Shown here: positions 37,337 to 46,012 of the stretch, piece by piece | How positions within the stretch are numbered: the stretch's first letter is position 1 | Layout: the number at the start of each line of letters is the position of its first letter | From: an uncultured Lactococcus sp. | GTDB taxonomy: Bacteria > Bacillota > Bacilli > Lactobacillales > Streptococcaceae | Length of the DNA stretch: 64,000 nucleotides | Assembly (NCBI RefSeq): GCF_934191625.1 | Contig: NZ_CAKPUG010000002.1 | Coordinates: 310,001-374,000, forward strand | Direction of reading: 5' to 3' | Notes under the pieces: generated by a model | Database searches by the model: none | Seen by the model: the letters and a program-made list of their open reading frames with translations, nothing else | What the model was told of the DNA's origin: nothing | Made by a program: the position numbers and the translations under genes

Positions 37337-37960
37337 CTAAATATCAACTTCCACCAGTTGCTTGTCCCCTTTTTTCACAGAAATTTTTCCACTGAACTGT
37401 TCAACCAACTCAGCTAAAAGTTGCTCTGTCTTATCCAAGTCAACAAAGAGCTTGACCGTAACATCGGAGAGAAATTCACTCTCTGAGATGACTAAGCCTT
37501 GGGAACTTAAAAAGCGCTGTAGCCCGTCATAATTTCCGTAATCAAGAGTCAAGATTAATTGCTCCTGTGTGACAAATTTGACCAAACCAACATGATCTAG
37601 AGCATGGCCGACACTCCCTGCATATGCCCGGATTAAACCACCAGCACCGAGTTTAATTCCCCCAAAATATCGTGTAACAACTGCACAAACATTGGTAATT
37701 TCTCTTTTCTTAAGAATTTCCAACATAGGTACACCAGCTGTACCAGAAGGTTCTCCATCATCACTTGAGCGCTGGATTTCCTGACGGTCGCCTAAAGTAA
37801 AGGCTGAGCAATTATGATTCGCCTTATGATGCTCTTTTTTTATTTGAGAAATAAAGGCACGTGCTTCTTCCTCAGTATAAACGCGCTTCAAATGGCAAAT
37901 GAAGCGCGATTTTTTGATTTCTTCTTCTGCAATGAAATCCTCTTTTATGGTAATTGTCAT
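37337..37960 (-). CDS. YigZ/IMPACT family protein
   Basis: 207 residues: the IMPACT N-terminal domain (IKKSRFICHLKRVYTEEEARAFI ... HHKANHNCSAF ... SSDDGEPSGTAGVPML ... TRYFGGIKLGAGGLIRAY) and a C-terminal DUF1949 domain. The family is linked to translation regulation in eukaryotes; the bacterial role is unclear. It diverges from comFA by a short gap. No ribosome site precedes ATG; instead TGATAAAAT (TAAAAT at 37967-37972) ends 6 nt upstream, predicting a leaderless mRNA. Confidence 0.9.
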   Translation of the reverse strand: MTITIKEDFIAEEEIKKSRFICHLKRVYTEEEARAFISQIKKEHHKANHNCSAFTLGDRQEIQRSSDDGEPSGTAGVPMLEILKKREITNVCAVVTRYFGGIKLGAGGLIRAYAGSVGHALDHVGLVKFVTQEQLILTLDYGNYDGLQRFLSSQGLVISESEFLSDVTVKLFVDLDKTEQLLAELVEQFSGKISVKKGDKQLVEVDI

Positions 37961-37975
37961 ATATAAATTTTATCA
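37961..37975 (-). promoter_or_regulatory. Extended -10 predicting a leaderless YigZ mRNA
   Basis: TGATAAAAT with the -10 at 37967-37972 and 6 nt to the ATG; no ribosome site and only a poor -35. Confidence 0.55.
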
Positions 37976-38014
37976 AAAATAGTGAAAACTTGCGACTTTT
38001 TTCGTCTTAAAGGT

Positions 38015-39271
38015 ATGAATGAATTATATGGTAGACTCCTTTTACAAAAAGAATTATCGAAAATCCCAGACAAAGCAATACTTTTTGATAGTATGCAAGA
38101 TATTTCAAAAACAGTAATTATGTGCAATCGCTGTGGCAAAAAAAGTAAGAAAAAAGATGTTCTACTCCCCCTTGGTGCTTATTATTGTCCCCATTGTATT
38201 CAGATGGGACGTGTTCGCTCGGATAAAAAACTTTACCATCTTCCTCAGCAGGATTTTTTAGCAGCTTCTTTTCTAAAATGGCAAGGAAAACTCACAGCCC
38301 CTCAGCAACGTATATCTGATACTCTAGTCAAATTACATCAACAACAAAAAACTGTGCTGGTAGAGGCTGTCACTGGTGCAGGAAAAACTGAAATGATTTA
38401 TCAAACGATTGATAACACCCTTAAAAAAGGAAAAGCTGTAGGTTTAACTAGCCCTCGTATTGATGTCTGTCTAGAACTCTATTATCGCTTAAAGCGAGAT
38501 TTTTCTTGTCCCATCTCGCTTTTGCACGGAAAAAGTGAGAAATACAGCCGTACGCCTCTCGTAATAGCGACGACACATCAGCTTATGCGTTTTCGTCATG
38601 CCTTTGACTTACTTATTCTTGATGAGGTTGATGCTTTTCCATTTCCAGATAATGAAATGCTTTCTTTTGCACTGGCTCAAGCTCGTAAACCTTTTTCAAG
38701 TTTGGTTTATCTTACTGCAACAACCACCAATAAATTAGAAAAGCAAGTCAAGTTGGGGCAAATCGAAAAAATACAACTCCCCCGACGTTTTCATGGTTTT
38801 CCACTAGTACTCCCACAATTTTTTTGGCAGAGCAAGTTTTACAAAATGGTCCAAAAACAACGCGAATCGGGGTTCCCATTACTTATCTTTGTCCCTGAAA
38901 TAAGCCTGGGAGAAAAACTGAGCCAAGACTTACAAAGTAGTTTTCCTCATGAAGAAATTGCTTTTGTTGCATCAACGAGTCTTGAACGCTTAGAAGCTGT
39001 GGAAGCTTTTCGTCAAGGAAATATTTCTATCCTTGTCTCAACGACTATTTTAGAACGTGGTGTAACTTTCCCTAAGGTTGACGTTTTTGTATTCCAAAGT
39101 CACCATCATAATTTCACAAGATCAAGCCTCATCCAAATTGCTGGACGAGTAGGTCGAAGTAGCGAAAGACCTGGAGGCAAGGTATTTTTCTTTCATTTAG
39201 GAAAAACAACAGCAATGTTAGAAGCTTATAAAAATATCAAAAATATGAATAAAGCAGGAGGTTTCCAATGA
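38015..39271 (+). CDS. comFA: Competence DNA-uptake ATPase ComFA
   Basis: About 418 residues. Superfamily 2 helicase driving single-stranded DNA import during transformation. A four-cysteine zinc site (CNRCGK ... CPHC) near residues 42-65, Walker A VTGAGKTEM near residue 123, DEAD-like LDEVDAF, and QIAGRVGRS of motif VI. Start is uncertain: ATG 38015 matches the family's usual beginning (MNELYGRLLL) but has AAAGG too close; a GTG at 37982 has no ribosome site. I saw no convincing ComX box. Overlaps comFC by 4 nt. Confidence 0.93.
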   Translation: MNELYGRLLLQKELSKIPDKAILFDSMQDISKTVIMCNRCGKKSKKKDVLLPLGAYYCPHCIQMGRVRSDKKLYHLPQQDFLAASFLKWQGKLTAPQQRISDTLVKLHQQQKTVLVEAVTGAGKTEMIYQTIDNTLKKGKAVGLTSPRIDVCLELYYRLKRDFSCPISLLHGKSEKYSRTPLVIATTHQLMRFRHAFDLLILDEVDAFPFPDNEMLSFALAQARKPFSSLVYLTATTTNKLEKQVKLGQIEKIQLPRRFHGFPLVLPQFFWQSKFYKMVQKQRESGFPLLIFVPEISLGEKLSQDLQSSFPHEEIAFVASTSLERLEAVEAFRQGNISILVSTTILERGVTFPKVDVFVFQSHHHNFTRSSLIQIAGRVGRSSERPGGKVFFFHLGKTTAMLEAYKNIKNMNKAGGFQ

Positions 39272-39912
39272 TTTGTTTGCTTTGCCACGTTGAATACACT
39301 CTTGAACCCACTTTACATCACCTGTTTCTCTTAAAAGGCTCTTCTCCTGGGATCTGTACACCCTGTCAAAATAAGTTTCAACTGATTACTCCACCTTATT
39401 GTAGCCGCTGTTATAAGCCCGACATAAAAGACGTCTGCTCTGACTGTAAGATTTGGGAAAAGGAAGGCATTATTGTAAATCATCAAGCTGTCTTTACCTA
39501 TAATACAGCCATGGAAGAATTCTTTAGTCGTTACAAATTTATGGGAGATTATCGCCTACATCATGTTTTTCACAAATATTTTCAAACAGAAAAAGGATAT
39601 ACAATTGTTCCAATTCCCGTGAGTAAGCAGCGCTTTCAGGAGAGAGGTTTCAATCAGGTAACTGCACTCCTGCAGTCACTTCCTTTCAGTTCTCTTCTGG
39701 AAAAAGAAGAAGGACCTGCCCAAAATACGCGTACCAGAAATGAACGTCTTAAGAACAAAAATACCTTTACTTTAAAAGCAAAGGTAAAAGTACCAGATAA
39801 AATTTTACTGGTGGATGACGTTTATACTACTGGTCGTACGCTCCAACATGCTTTAGCTGTCTTAAAAGAAGGAGGGGCTCAGGAAATCAAAACCTTCTCC
39901 TTATGCCGTTGA
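39268..39912 (+). CDS. comFC: Competence protein ComFC (phosphoribosyltransferase-like)
   Basis: 214 residues. N-terminal zinc ribbon cysteines (CLLC ... CTPC ... CSRC ... CSDC) and a C-terminal phosphoribosyltransferase fold with the PRPP loop ILLVDDVYTTGRTL near residue 180-195. Partner of ComFA in DNA uptake; start overlaps comFA (ATGA). It converges on dgkA with 2 nt between the stop codons and no evident terminator. Confidence 0.94.
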   Translation: MICLLCHVEYTLEPTLHHLFLLKGSSPGICTPCQNKFQLITPPYCSRCYKPDIKDVCSDCKIWEKEGIIVNHQAVFTYNTAMEEFFSRYKFMGDYRLHHVFHKYFQTEKGYTIVPIPVSKQRFQERGFNQVTALLQSLPFSSLLEKEEGPAQNTRTRNERLKNKNTFTLKAKVKVPDKILLVDDVYTTGRTLQHALAVLKEGGAQEIKTFSLCR

Positions 39913-39914
39913 GT

Positions 39915-40376
39915 TTAAAAGAAAAGATGCCAAATTTTGGGCAAGAAGATAAATGCAGCAACAATTACAGCAAAACCAGAAATGACTAAAACAGCTCCCG
40001 CAGCCATATCTTTGGCTCTTTTGGCGCGTAAATGAAACTGGTAATCAGCAGCCAAATCAACCACATTCTCAATAGCCGAATTGAAAAGCTCTGCCATAAA
40101 GACTAAAAAGATGGCAAGAAAAAGGAAAAGCCACTCAAATTCTTGAATTTGTAAAACAACACCCAAGATTAAAGCCAGCACACCAGAAAGCGTATGCTTG
40201 CGCATATTTCTTTCTTCTTTAAAAGCTGTCCAGATACCCGTAATTGCAAACTCCATGCTTGAAATAACATTCGTATTTTTCCAACGTTTGCGCTGGGTAT
40301 TCTCTGGGACTTCACCGTCCGCAAAGTCTTCCTTATTGAAAATTTTTACATCTTTTTCGTTATCTTTTAAGTCCAT
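39915..40376 (-). CDS. dgkA: Undecaprenol/diacylglycerol kinase
   Basis: 153 residues, with a 35-residue hydrophilic N-terminal extension and then the DgkA fold: [19 protein letters not shown], three membrane helices, and the catalytic [16 protein letters not shown] and [13 protein letters not shown] motifs. In Gram-positives this enzyme phosphorylates undecaprenol for cell-wall lipid carrier supply. The start overlaps ybeY by 17 nt; the pair follows phoH and nudix as in streptococci, where era usually comes next but is absent here. Confidence 0.93.
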   Translation of the reverse strand: MDLKDNEKDVKIFNKEDFADGEVPENTQRKRWKNTNVISSMEFAITGIWTAFKEERNMRKHTLSGVLALILGVVLQIQEFEWLFLFLAIFLVFMAELFNSAIENVVDLAADYQFHLRAKRAKDMAAGAVLVISGFAVIVAAFIFLPKIWHLFF

Positions 40377-40848
40377 AAGCAGTCAAAATCTCCTCCTGAA
40401 GTCCGAACATTTCTGCTTCTTCTTCTGGAGTATAATGATCGTAGCCATTAATGTGTAAGAAGCCATGAACAGCTAACCAGCCATATTCACGTTCAAGGGA
40501 ATGTCCATAATCTGCTGCTTGCTCGGCAGCTTTATCGATTGAGATAAAGAGTTCACCAATAAAAGGATCAAGCTCATCCATCAATTCTTCTGGAATATCC
40601 ATATCTTCATCAAAGAAAAACTCATTTTCATCAGGTTTATATTCAAGTGAAATAACATCCGTCGGTGCATCTTTCTCTCTGTACTCCAGATTAATTTCTT
40701 GTGAGCGCGCATTATCAACGAAAGTTACAGACATTTCTTTTGAATCTGAAAGTTTTATATAATCTGCAGCAAAACTTAATAATTTTTCAGTCTGCTCAAT
40801 AATTTCTTTTGAAACTTTTTCTGTTTCATCAACTAATTCTATATACAT
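40360..40848 (-). CDS. ybeY: Endoribonuclease YbeY (16S rRNA maturation)
   Basis: 162 residues, standard length. The zinc-binding signature [11 protein letters not shown] is near residue 129-139, with [19 protein letters not shown] family sequence before it. Acts in 16S rRNA 3'-end processing and ribosome quality control. AAAGGA precedes the ATG. It lies 9 nt after the nudix gene and overlaps dgkA. Confidence 0.96.
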   Translation of the reverse strand: MYIELVDETEKVSKEIIEQTEKLLSFAADYIKLSDSKEMSVTFVDNARSQEINLEYREKDAPTDVISLEYKPDENEFFFDEDMDIPEELMDELDPFIGELFISIDKAAEQAADYGHSLEREYGWLAVHGFLHINGYDHYTPEEEAEMFGLQEEILTAYGLKR

Positions 40849-40857
40849 TCTATTCCT

Positions 40858-41331
40858 TTATATGTTTTTGCTGTTCTCTCTCATTTTTTTCGCGAAATCT
40901 AAGAGCGGCGTTTTTGTCGAAGGCATAATATTTTCTGGTAATTGATCAAATGTAAACCATTGAGCATCGAGAACTTCACTTTCTTCAAAAACCATTTGAC
41001 CTGAAAAATCGTTGCTGACATAAACGGTGTCCACGATGTGAACTTCATCACCATTTGGATAACAGAAATGCTGCTCTTCCCCCGAACACACGGTGAATAA
41101 TTCCATACTTTCTACAGTCAAACCTATTTCCTCAAAAAGCTCTCTGCTTGCAGCTTCTTCTGCTGTTTCTCCAGGTTCGATTGAACCGCCATGATAAGAC
41201 CAACACCCTGTATCCTTACGTTTCTGAAGCAAGACTCCTTCTTCATTATAGATAATTATGCTGGCACATGCAACAACAAGTGGACGCGGGCCCAATATTT
41301 TACGTAAGTAGAGAACATAACCTTCAGACAT
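40858..41331 (-). CDS. NUDIX hydrolase
   Basis: 157 residues. The Nudix box runs from GGSIEPGETAEEAASRELFEEIG (Gx5Ex7REUxEEU) near residue 54-76. Hydrolyses a nucleoside diphosphate-linked substrate, not identifiable further. I chose ATG 41331, where the AAAGGAG ribosome site lies in the last codons of phoH; a frame to 41358 adds nine residues within phoH. Confidence 0.9.
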   Translation of the reverse strand: MSEGYVLYLRKILGPRPLVVACASIIIYNEEGVLLQKRKDTGCWSYHGGSIEPGETAEEAASRELFEEIGLTVESMELFTVCSGEEQHFCYPNGDEVHIVDTVYVSNDFSGQMVFEESEVLDAQWFTFDQLPENIMPSTKTPLLDFAKKMRENSKNI

Positions 41332-41332
41332 C

Positions 41333-42292
41333 TTACTCTCCTTTTTTCTCGTAAGCATTAATAATTTGAGCTACAACAGGATGACGGACGACGTCCTTAG
41401 CTGTAAAGTAGACAAAGTCAATACTATTTAAACCAGAAAGTTTTTCTTTTGCATCAATCAAACCAGATTTGGCCTTAGCCGGCAAATCAATCTGTGATAT
41501 ATCACCATTGACAATCATTTTTGAATTGAAACCTAAACGTGTCAGGAACATTTTCATTTGCATTGTTGTTGTATTTTGCGCTTCATCCAAGATAACAAAG
41601 GCATCATCTAAAGTACGTCCACGCATGTAAGCTAAGGGTGCAATTTCAATAATACCTCGTTCCATCATGCGCTCTGTCGCATTTTTCCCAAGAATTTGAA
41701 ATAATGCATCATAAACTGGTCGCAAATAAGGATCTACTTTTTCTTGTAAATCTCCCGGTAAGAACCCCAGATTTTCACCAGCCTCTACAGCCGGGCGAGT
41801 TAAAATAATACGTTTAACTTGCCCATGACGCAAGGCTTGAACTGCCATAACAACTGCTAAAAAGGTCTTTCCTGTACCGGCAGGACCAATGCCGAAGACG
41901 ACATCATGATGTTTCACACTGTCTACATAGAGCTTTTGCCCCACATTTTTTAACCGAATTGGTGTACCAACAGCATCTTTAGTGAGCTCGATTTCATAAA
42001 GTGTAATGAAATTTTCGATATTATCTTCCAGCACCATTTTAACTGCAATCATCGCATCAGAGCTATGGACAGGTAAACCACGAGAAATCAAAACTAAAAG
42101 AGCCTGTAAAACTTTACGTGCTTGCTCAGGCGCTACTTCATTATCAGCAAAAATCTGTACGCGCTCCCCGCGATAGTTTATATCAACAGCAAGTTGAGAT
42201 TCAATCAACTGAGCATTCTTATCCTGTGAACCAAAAAGTAAAACTGCATCTTCTGGATTTTCCAACTTAAATTCTACGGAATGTCTAGCCAA
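41333..42292 (-). CDS. phoH: PhoH-like ATPase (PhoH/YbeZ)
   Basis: 319 residues. P-loop FGIGPAGTGKTFLAV near residue 133-147, Walker B FVILDEAQNTT, and GDISQIDLP. A cytoplasmic ATPase that functions with YbeY in RNA metabolism. I prefer the TTG at 42292: AGGAAGG lies 7 nt upstream and the protein then starts at ARHSVEFKLENPED, as streptococcal PhoH does. An ATG at 42316 has no ribosome site. First gene of phoH-nudix-ybeY-dgkA, with promoter TGATATAAT on the minus strand at about 42333-42341. Confidence 0.92.
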   Translation of the reverse strand: MARHSVEFKLENPEDAVLLFGSQDKNAQLIESQLAVDINYRGERVQIFADNEVAPEQARKVLQALLVLISRGLPVHSSDAMIAVKMVLEDNIENFITLYEIELTKDAVGTPIRLKNVGQKLYVDSVKHHDVVFGIGPAGTGKTFLAVVMAVQALRHGQVKRIILTRPAVEAGENLGFLPGDLQEKVDPYLRPVYDALFQILGKNATERMMERGIIEIAPLAYMRGRTLDDAFVILDEAQNTTTMQMKMFLTRLGFNSKMIVNGDISQIDLPAKAKSGLIDAKEKLSGLNSIDFVYFTAKDVVRHPVVAQIINAYEKKGE

Positions 42293-42564
42293 ACAAATAC
42301 CTTCCTGTTCTTTCATTTATAATCTTTTGTTTATTATATCATATTTCATAAGCTATGCGCTTTCATACTCTTCTCAATAATTAAGAAAAACGACATTTGA
42401 ATTGAGACTTCTTTGGCTTTTCTTGCTCTAAATTATAAAAAAATAATATTTTTTAGTGAAAATTTGAAGTTTTTTACGTTTGATATAGTGTAAGGCAAAA
42501 AAGATGTTACGCATTGAAAGGAGACACTTAAATATAACATCAGCATTAAGAAGGAGGAAATCAT

Positions 42565-42840
42565 CTGCCAAGCAAAAAACTAGTCATTACCGTTCTCACA
42601 GCCCTTGCACTCACGTCAGGTTCTGCTTTAGTGCAGGCAAATGACGTTCCAAGACCAGCTCCCAGAGTTTGGGTGGCTACTGTCGTACATCAAAGAGTGT
42701 ACACACCACAAGGTAGACTTGTTCAGACCTTTTATCGTGAATTGAGGGTTGTAAATGGCTAGAGGGTCAGAAGAACTCCACTCTATCCTAATACAAACGG
42801 AACACGTTACTATCAAGACTACATTTACCATACTTACTAA
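42565..42840 (+). pseudogene. Broken gene for a small secreted peptide (91-residue precursor)
   Basis: AAGGAGG (42551-42557) is followed by an open frame whose first codon is CTG (42565) where ATG would be expected. It encodes a lysine-led hydrophobic signal peptide of about 25 residues ending LVQA and a basic mature region starting NDVPRPAPRVWVATVV. An in-frame TAG at 42760-42762 interrupts it; the frame resumes and ends at TAA 42840 after LYPNTNGTRYYQDYIYHTY. Precursor 91 and mature 66 residues match lactococcin 972 in size only; no shared motif was seen. Heads a decayed ABC locus. Confidence 0.65.
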
Positions 42841-42904
42841 GAAATAAAAATGACGGAAGGAGAAAATACTTTATTTTCCCTTCATTCTTTTTAAGGGGAA
42901 AAAT

Positions 42905-44077
42905 ATGTTTATACTAAAAAAATTTGTAAGTAGCAATAAAAATAACGTCCTGCTCTCTCTATTGTTGACCGGCTTAATTCTCCAGTTCATTGCCTTTGAA
43001 ACTGTGGGAATTAGTCTTCCTAATGGATTAGGATTAGAAAATACAACACAAGAAAATATTAAATCTAATGAAAAGAGTATTAAGGAAATCAAAAGCCTTA
43101 TTGAATCTGGTAATAGACCAGAGAATGGTGAACAACTTTTAGCTGAATCTGAAGAAGAGTTAAAACTAGACAAGAGAAAACTCCATGCACTAGAAGAAAA
43201 TAATTATAATGCGTTTTGGCGTTTAGATAACATTTATAATGAAAAAAGGATTAAAAAACTAGAAGAAACCTAGAAAAATGACGAATACCTTCCATTTGGT
43301 GGTGGGTATGAGCATATTAAGGCAACATCCAAATGGTACCGCCAAGTCCTAGCCAGTGGGCAAAACTTTCCTCAAGCTCCTGGACTAAACCCATCAGGTA
43401 TCGGCGCTGCCCAATATATTTTGATTGGCTTAGGAGGACTTTATGGTCTAATCTTACTGACTTTCATCTGTGGAGATAGCTTGGCGATGGAGATGCCGAA
43501 TGGCTTGCGTTACTATCACCTGATGAAAAAAGATAAAAAAATGCTTCATTTCCAGCATCTGTTTATCCCTACTGCTTTTGTGTCAATGCTTATCCTTTCT
43601 GCCTTGCTCGTTTTTGTCCTCATTGCTGGGTTACAGTTTGGCTTAGGCTCTTGGAGCTTTCCAAACTTTATCGTCGGAGCGACTTATGATATATTCCAAG
43701 GCGAGGAGTTGCTCTGGCGTTTGCTCTATCTTCTTCTGTCCATCCTCTTTATTACGAGCCTCGGACAACTCCTCTCACAGGTTATCAGAAAAGCTTATAT
43801 TCCTTCAGCAATTATCGCTTTACTGATGGTCGTTTACTCTGCTATCCATACCCATGAAGTGATGAGACCAGTCATTAAGTGGATTTCTTTAACCTACTTA
43901 AACATTAATACTGTCTTTCAGTTTTCCAACGGCGAAAAGGCTTGGGCGATTTCTGGGAACTTCCTCTTTGGGAGGGATTCACTCTGGATTGGTGCGCTTG
44001 TACTGCTCTCTTGCAGTATTCTTTTCTATGGCACCAGCCATTTCTTGTTTACAAAGTACATTTATAGAAAGGTTTAA
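42905..44077 (+). pseudogene. ABC transporter permease interrupted by an in-frame TAG
   Basis: One continuous frame of 390 codons broken only by TAG at 43271-43273 (codon 123). Before it: one membrane segment (about 17-36), then a charged coiled-coil-like loop rich in Glu and Lys. After it: the extracellular loop continues, then membrane segments near residues 175-195, 215-240, 265-290, 295-315 and 355-380. It resembles ABC-2 type permeases that accompany bacteriocin or peptide genes. Either a single point mutation (for example CAG to TAG) or a nonfunctional split protein. Confidence 0.75.
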
Positions 44078-44083
44078 TCTCTT

Positions 44084-44717
44084 ATGAAACTTGTAATAAA
44101 TAACTTGACGACTAATACTCTCAGTAAGGTTTATCTCATGCTTGATAAAACAGGACTTTATGGTATCATTGGGCGAAATGGCAAAGGAAAATCTACCCTT
44201 TTTACTGCAATCAATAAGGAGATGAATTACCAAGGAGAAATTCTTATCTCTGATAGCCAAATATCAAGGCAGAATTGCCTATGTAGCGACACTTGATATT
44301 TTTGATGATAACCTTAGAGCAATGGATTATATTAAGGTTTTGAAAGGTAAGGAGTTGGAGAATGGCCAAAAATATATGCCCATGTTCTCCGCTTCACGTT
44401 TCTTTGAAAAACCAATCAAAAAATATTCTCTCGGAATGAAAGAAATACTGGCATTTATTTATACGGTAAGTCTTGAAGCGGATATTATTATCATTGATGA
44501 GCTGATGAATGGGCTTGACCATACGATGCGTGCCAAAGCTTTTCAAATCTTAAAAGAGCTTGCCAAAACAAAAATTATCTTGCTTACTTCTCATATCTTG
44601 GAAGAAGTTGAAAAATATTGCGATAAAGTTTATTTCCTTTCGAAATATGGCTTTGATGATGTTTTAGATTTTGAAGAAGCCACAAAAATAATTAGAGGAT
44701 CACAGGTATTTATATAA
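44084..44717 (+). pseudogene. ABC transporter ATPase broken by a frameshift
   Basis: The first part (from ATG 44084) carries Walker A GRNGKGKST near residue 30. At about 44265-44272 the frame must move by one base: beyond SDSQ the homologous reading YQGRIAYVATLDIFDDN lies in the other frame, which then continues to 44717. That part has the signature-like YSLGMKE, Walker B IIIIDELMNGLD and the H-loop LLTSHILEE. About 210 residues if repaired. It starts 6 nt after the permease, so the two formed one transporter. Confidence 0.8.
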
Positions 44718-44765
44718 AAAAGACAATGAGGATTCACAGCAAATATGATTTTCTCATTGTCTTTT
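44718..44765 (+). terminator. Terminator of the decayed ABC locus
   Basis: A 13-bp perfect inverted repeat (44718-44730/44753-44765) ending in TTTT, immediately after the ATPase remnant. Confidence 0.75.
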
Positions 44766-44773
44766 AGATCTAT

Positions 44774-44798
44774 AAAAAAAGCCCCTCCGAAGAGGGAC
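44774..44798 (-). terminator. Terminator of rplU-prp-rpmA
   Basis: On the minus strand a GC-rich stem with a TTCG tetraloop (44781-44798) is followed by seven T residues. Confidence 0.92.
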
Positions 44799-44808
44799 CT
44801 GTTTACCA

Positions 44809-45093
44809 TTATTTAGCTACTGCTGGGTAAACTGAAACATGTTTTTTACCACGTTTCATTTCAAATTTAACGTGTCCTTCGATTTTAGCGAAGAGAGTGT
44901 CATCGCCACCACGACCAACGTTAGCACCTGGATGGATATGTGTACCACGTTGACGGAAAAGGATTGAACCGCCGCTTACAAGTTCACCGTCAGATGCTTT
45001 AGCACCAAGACGTTTAGCTTGTGAGTCACGACCATTGGAAGTAGAACCCCCACCTTTTTTGTGGGCGAAGAGTTGCAGATTAAGTTCAAGCAT
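44809..45093 (-). CDS. rpmA: 50S ribosomal protein L27 (precursor)
   Basis: 94 residues. Starts [18 protein letters not shown]: the N-terminal LNLQLFA is the Firmicutes extension removed by Prp between Ala and His to expose the residues that reach the peptidyl-transferase centre. ATG 45093 is chosen because the protein matches L27 from there; a longer frame to 45171 is not needed. It overlaps the end of the prp gene by 8 nt. Confidence 0.97.
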   Translation of the reverse strand: MLELNLQLFAHKKGGGSTSNGRDSQAKRLGAKASDGELVSGGSILFRQRGTHIHPGANVGRGGDDTLFAKIEGHVKFEMKRGKKHVSVYPAVAK

Positions 45094-45430
45094 TATATTG
45101 CCCTCCATTTTCAATTTTAAGTGTAATGTATTGGCTGTAATTATTTGATACTTCTCGCATAGCATTCTCAAATGCTTGGAGGAGTGTTTGAGCCAATTCG
45201 CCTTGTCTTTCAGGAGTACTCAAAGGTATTTCAACATAAAGGTAACCATCTTCCATGTTGGCAATAGGTTTAATCTTTGCCATTTCATAGAGATTGTTTG
45301 CTGTTGTAATTGACAACACACTCACAGCTGCACAGACCACATCGTGGCCATATTCACCTGATTCAGCATGCCCAGAGATCTCATAGGAAACTATTTTATC
45401 TCGCTTTGTCCTGATAACCGCTTCAATCAT
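45086..45430 (-). CDS. prp: Ribosomal-processing cysteine protease Prp
   Basis: 114 residues. Family motif [18 protein letters not shown] carries the catalytic His21 and Cys33. It cleaves the N-terminal extension of L27, encoded next downstream; its position between rplU and rpmA is the conserved Firmicutes arrangement. The start is 3 nt after the rplU stop. Confidence 0.95.
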   Translation of the reverse strand: MIEAVIRTKRDKIVSYEISGHAESGEYGHDVVCAAVSVLSITTANNLYEMAKIKPIANMEDGYLYVEIPLSTPERQGELAQTLLQAFENAMREVSNNYSQYITLKIENGGQYNA

Positions 45431-45433
45431 ACT

Positions 45434-45748
45434 TTAAGCGTTGATTGATTTGATGACAACCTTAGTGTAAGGTTGACGATGACCTTGTTTACGGTGTGAG
45501 TGTTTTTTAGGTTTATATTGGAAAGTAACAACTTTCTTTTGTTTACCGTGTTTTTCAACTTCACCGACAACTGTTGCACCTGAAACGAGTGGAGCACCAA
45601 CTTTAGTAGTAGCACCGCCGACAAGAACAACTTCATCAAAAGTTACAGTTTGACCAGCTTCAACGTTAAGTTTTTCAACGTAGATTACTTGTCCTTCTTC
45701 AACTTTGACTTGTTTACCACCAGTTTTGATGATTGCGTAGTTTGACAT
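45434..45748 (-). CDS. rplU: 50S ribosomal protein L21
   Basis: 104 residues, [20 protein letters not shown] and the C-terminal [17 protein letters not shown], typical of L21. First gene of rplU-prp-rpmA. AAGGAGG precedes the ATG, and a structured leader lies between it and the promoter. Confidence 0.98.
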   Translation of the reverse strand: MSNYAIIKTGGKQVKVEEGQVIYVEKLNVEAGQTVTFDEVVLVGGATTKVGAPLVSGATVVGEVEKHGKQKKVVTFQYKPKKHSHRKQGHRQPYTKVVIKSINA

Positions 45749-45867
45749 TGTGATTCCTCCTTGTTAGATTTTGTGCCGTAATACGGCTGTAAGACTCGCC
45801 TTGGACCGTGAGCTAATGCTACTTAAACGGTACCTCGTGCGGTTGTACTTTATGGGAGACCACAAAG
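45749..45867 (-). ncRNA. L21 leader RNA
   Basis: Between the promoter and rplU the minus strand holds GTACAACCGCACGAGGTACC, a TAGC/GCTCACGG region, and a GCCGTATTACGGC hairpin before the ribosome site. Position, length and stem pattern fit the L21 leader motif of Firmicutes, thought to mediate feedback control by L21. Confidence 0.75.
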
Positions 45868-45873
45868 ACAACT

Positions 45874-45902
45874 ATATAAGTATAACAGAAAATATTCTTC
45901 AA
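45874..45902 (-). promoter_or_regulatory. Promoter of rplU-prp-rpmA
   Basis: TTGAAG (45897-45902), 17-nt spacer, TTATAT (45874-45879). The rest of the gap, to 46012, shows no gene. Confidence 0.6.
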
Positions 45903-46012
45903 TTCAAGTGGGATGACAAGCTTTTTTGCTTCTAATATTATTAAAACTTAAGTTGGCATATACCAGTTGCTTTTAATCAATAACGTATGTAAGTCTCACT
46001 TGTATCTATCCA

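Noticed and set aside
37990..38014. Possible ComX (cin) box before comFA
   Set aside because: TTTTTTCGTCTTA shares only a few positions with the known box, and would put the transcript start at the start codon; not supported.
42504..42650. Alternative frame from ATG 42504 in the secreted-peptide leader
   Set aside because: Arginine/serine-rich nonsense composition in a different frame from the signal peptide; a shadow of the broken gene.
42565..42840. Lactococcin 972 identity for the secreted peptide
   Set aside because: Only the precursor and mature lengths agree; the sequence lacks the family's tryptophan/histidine-serine pattern, so the name was not used.
45094..45171. N-terminal extension of L27
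   Set aside because: L27 precursors start at [10 protein letters not shown]; the added residues are inside the prp gene.
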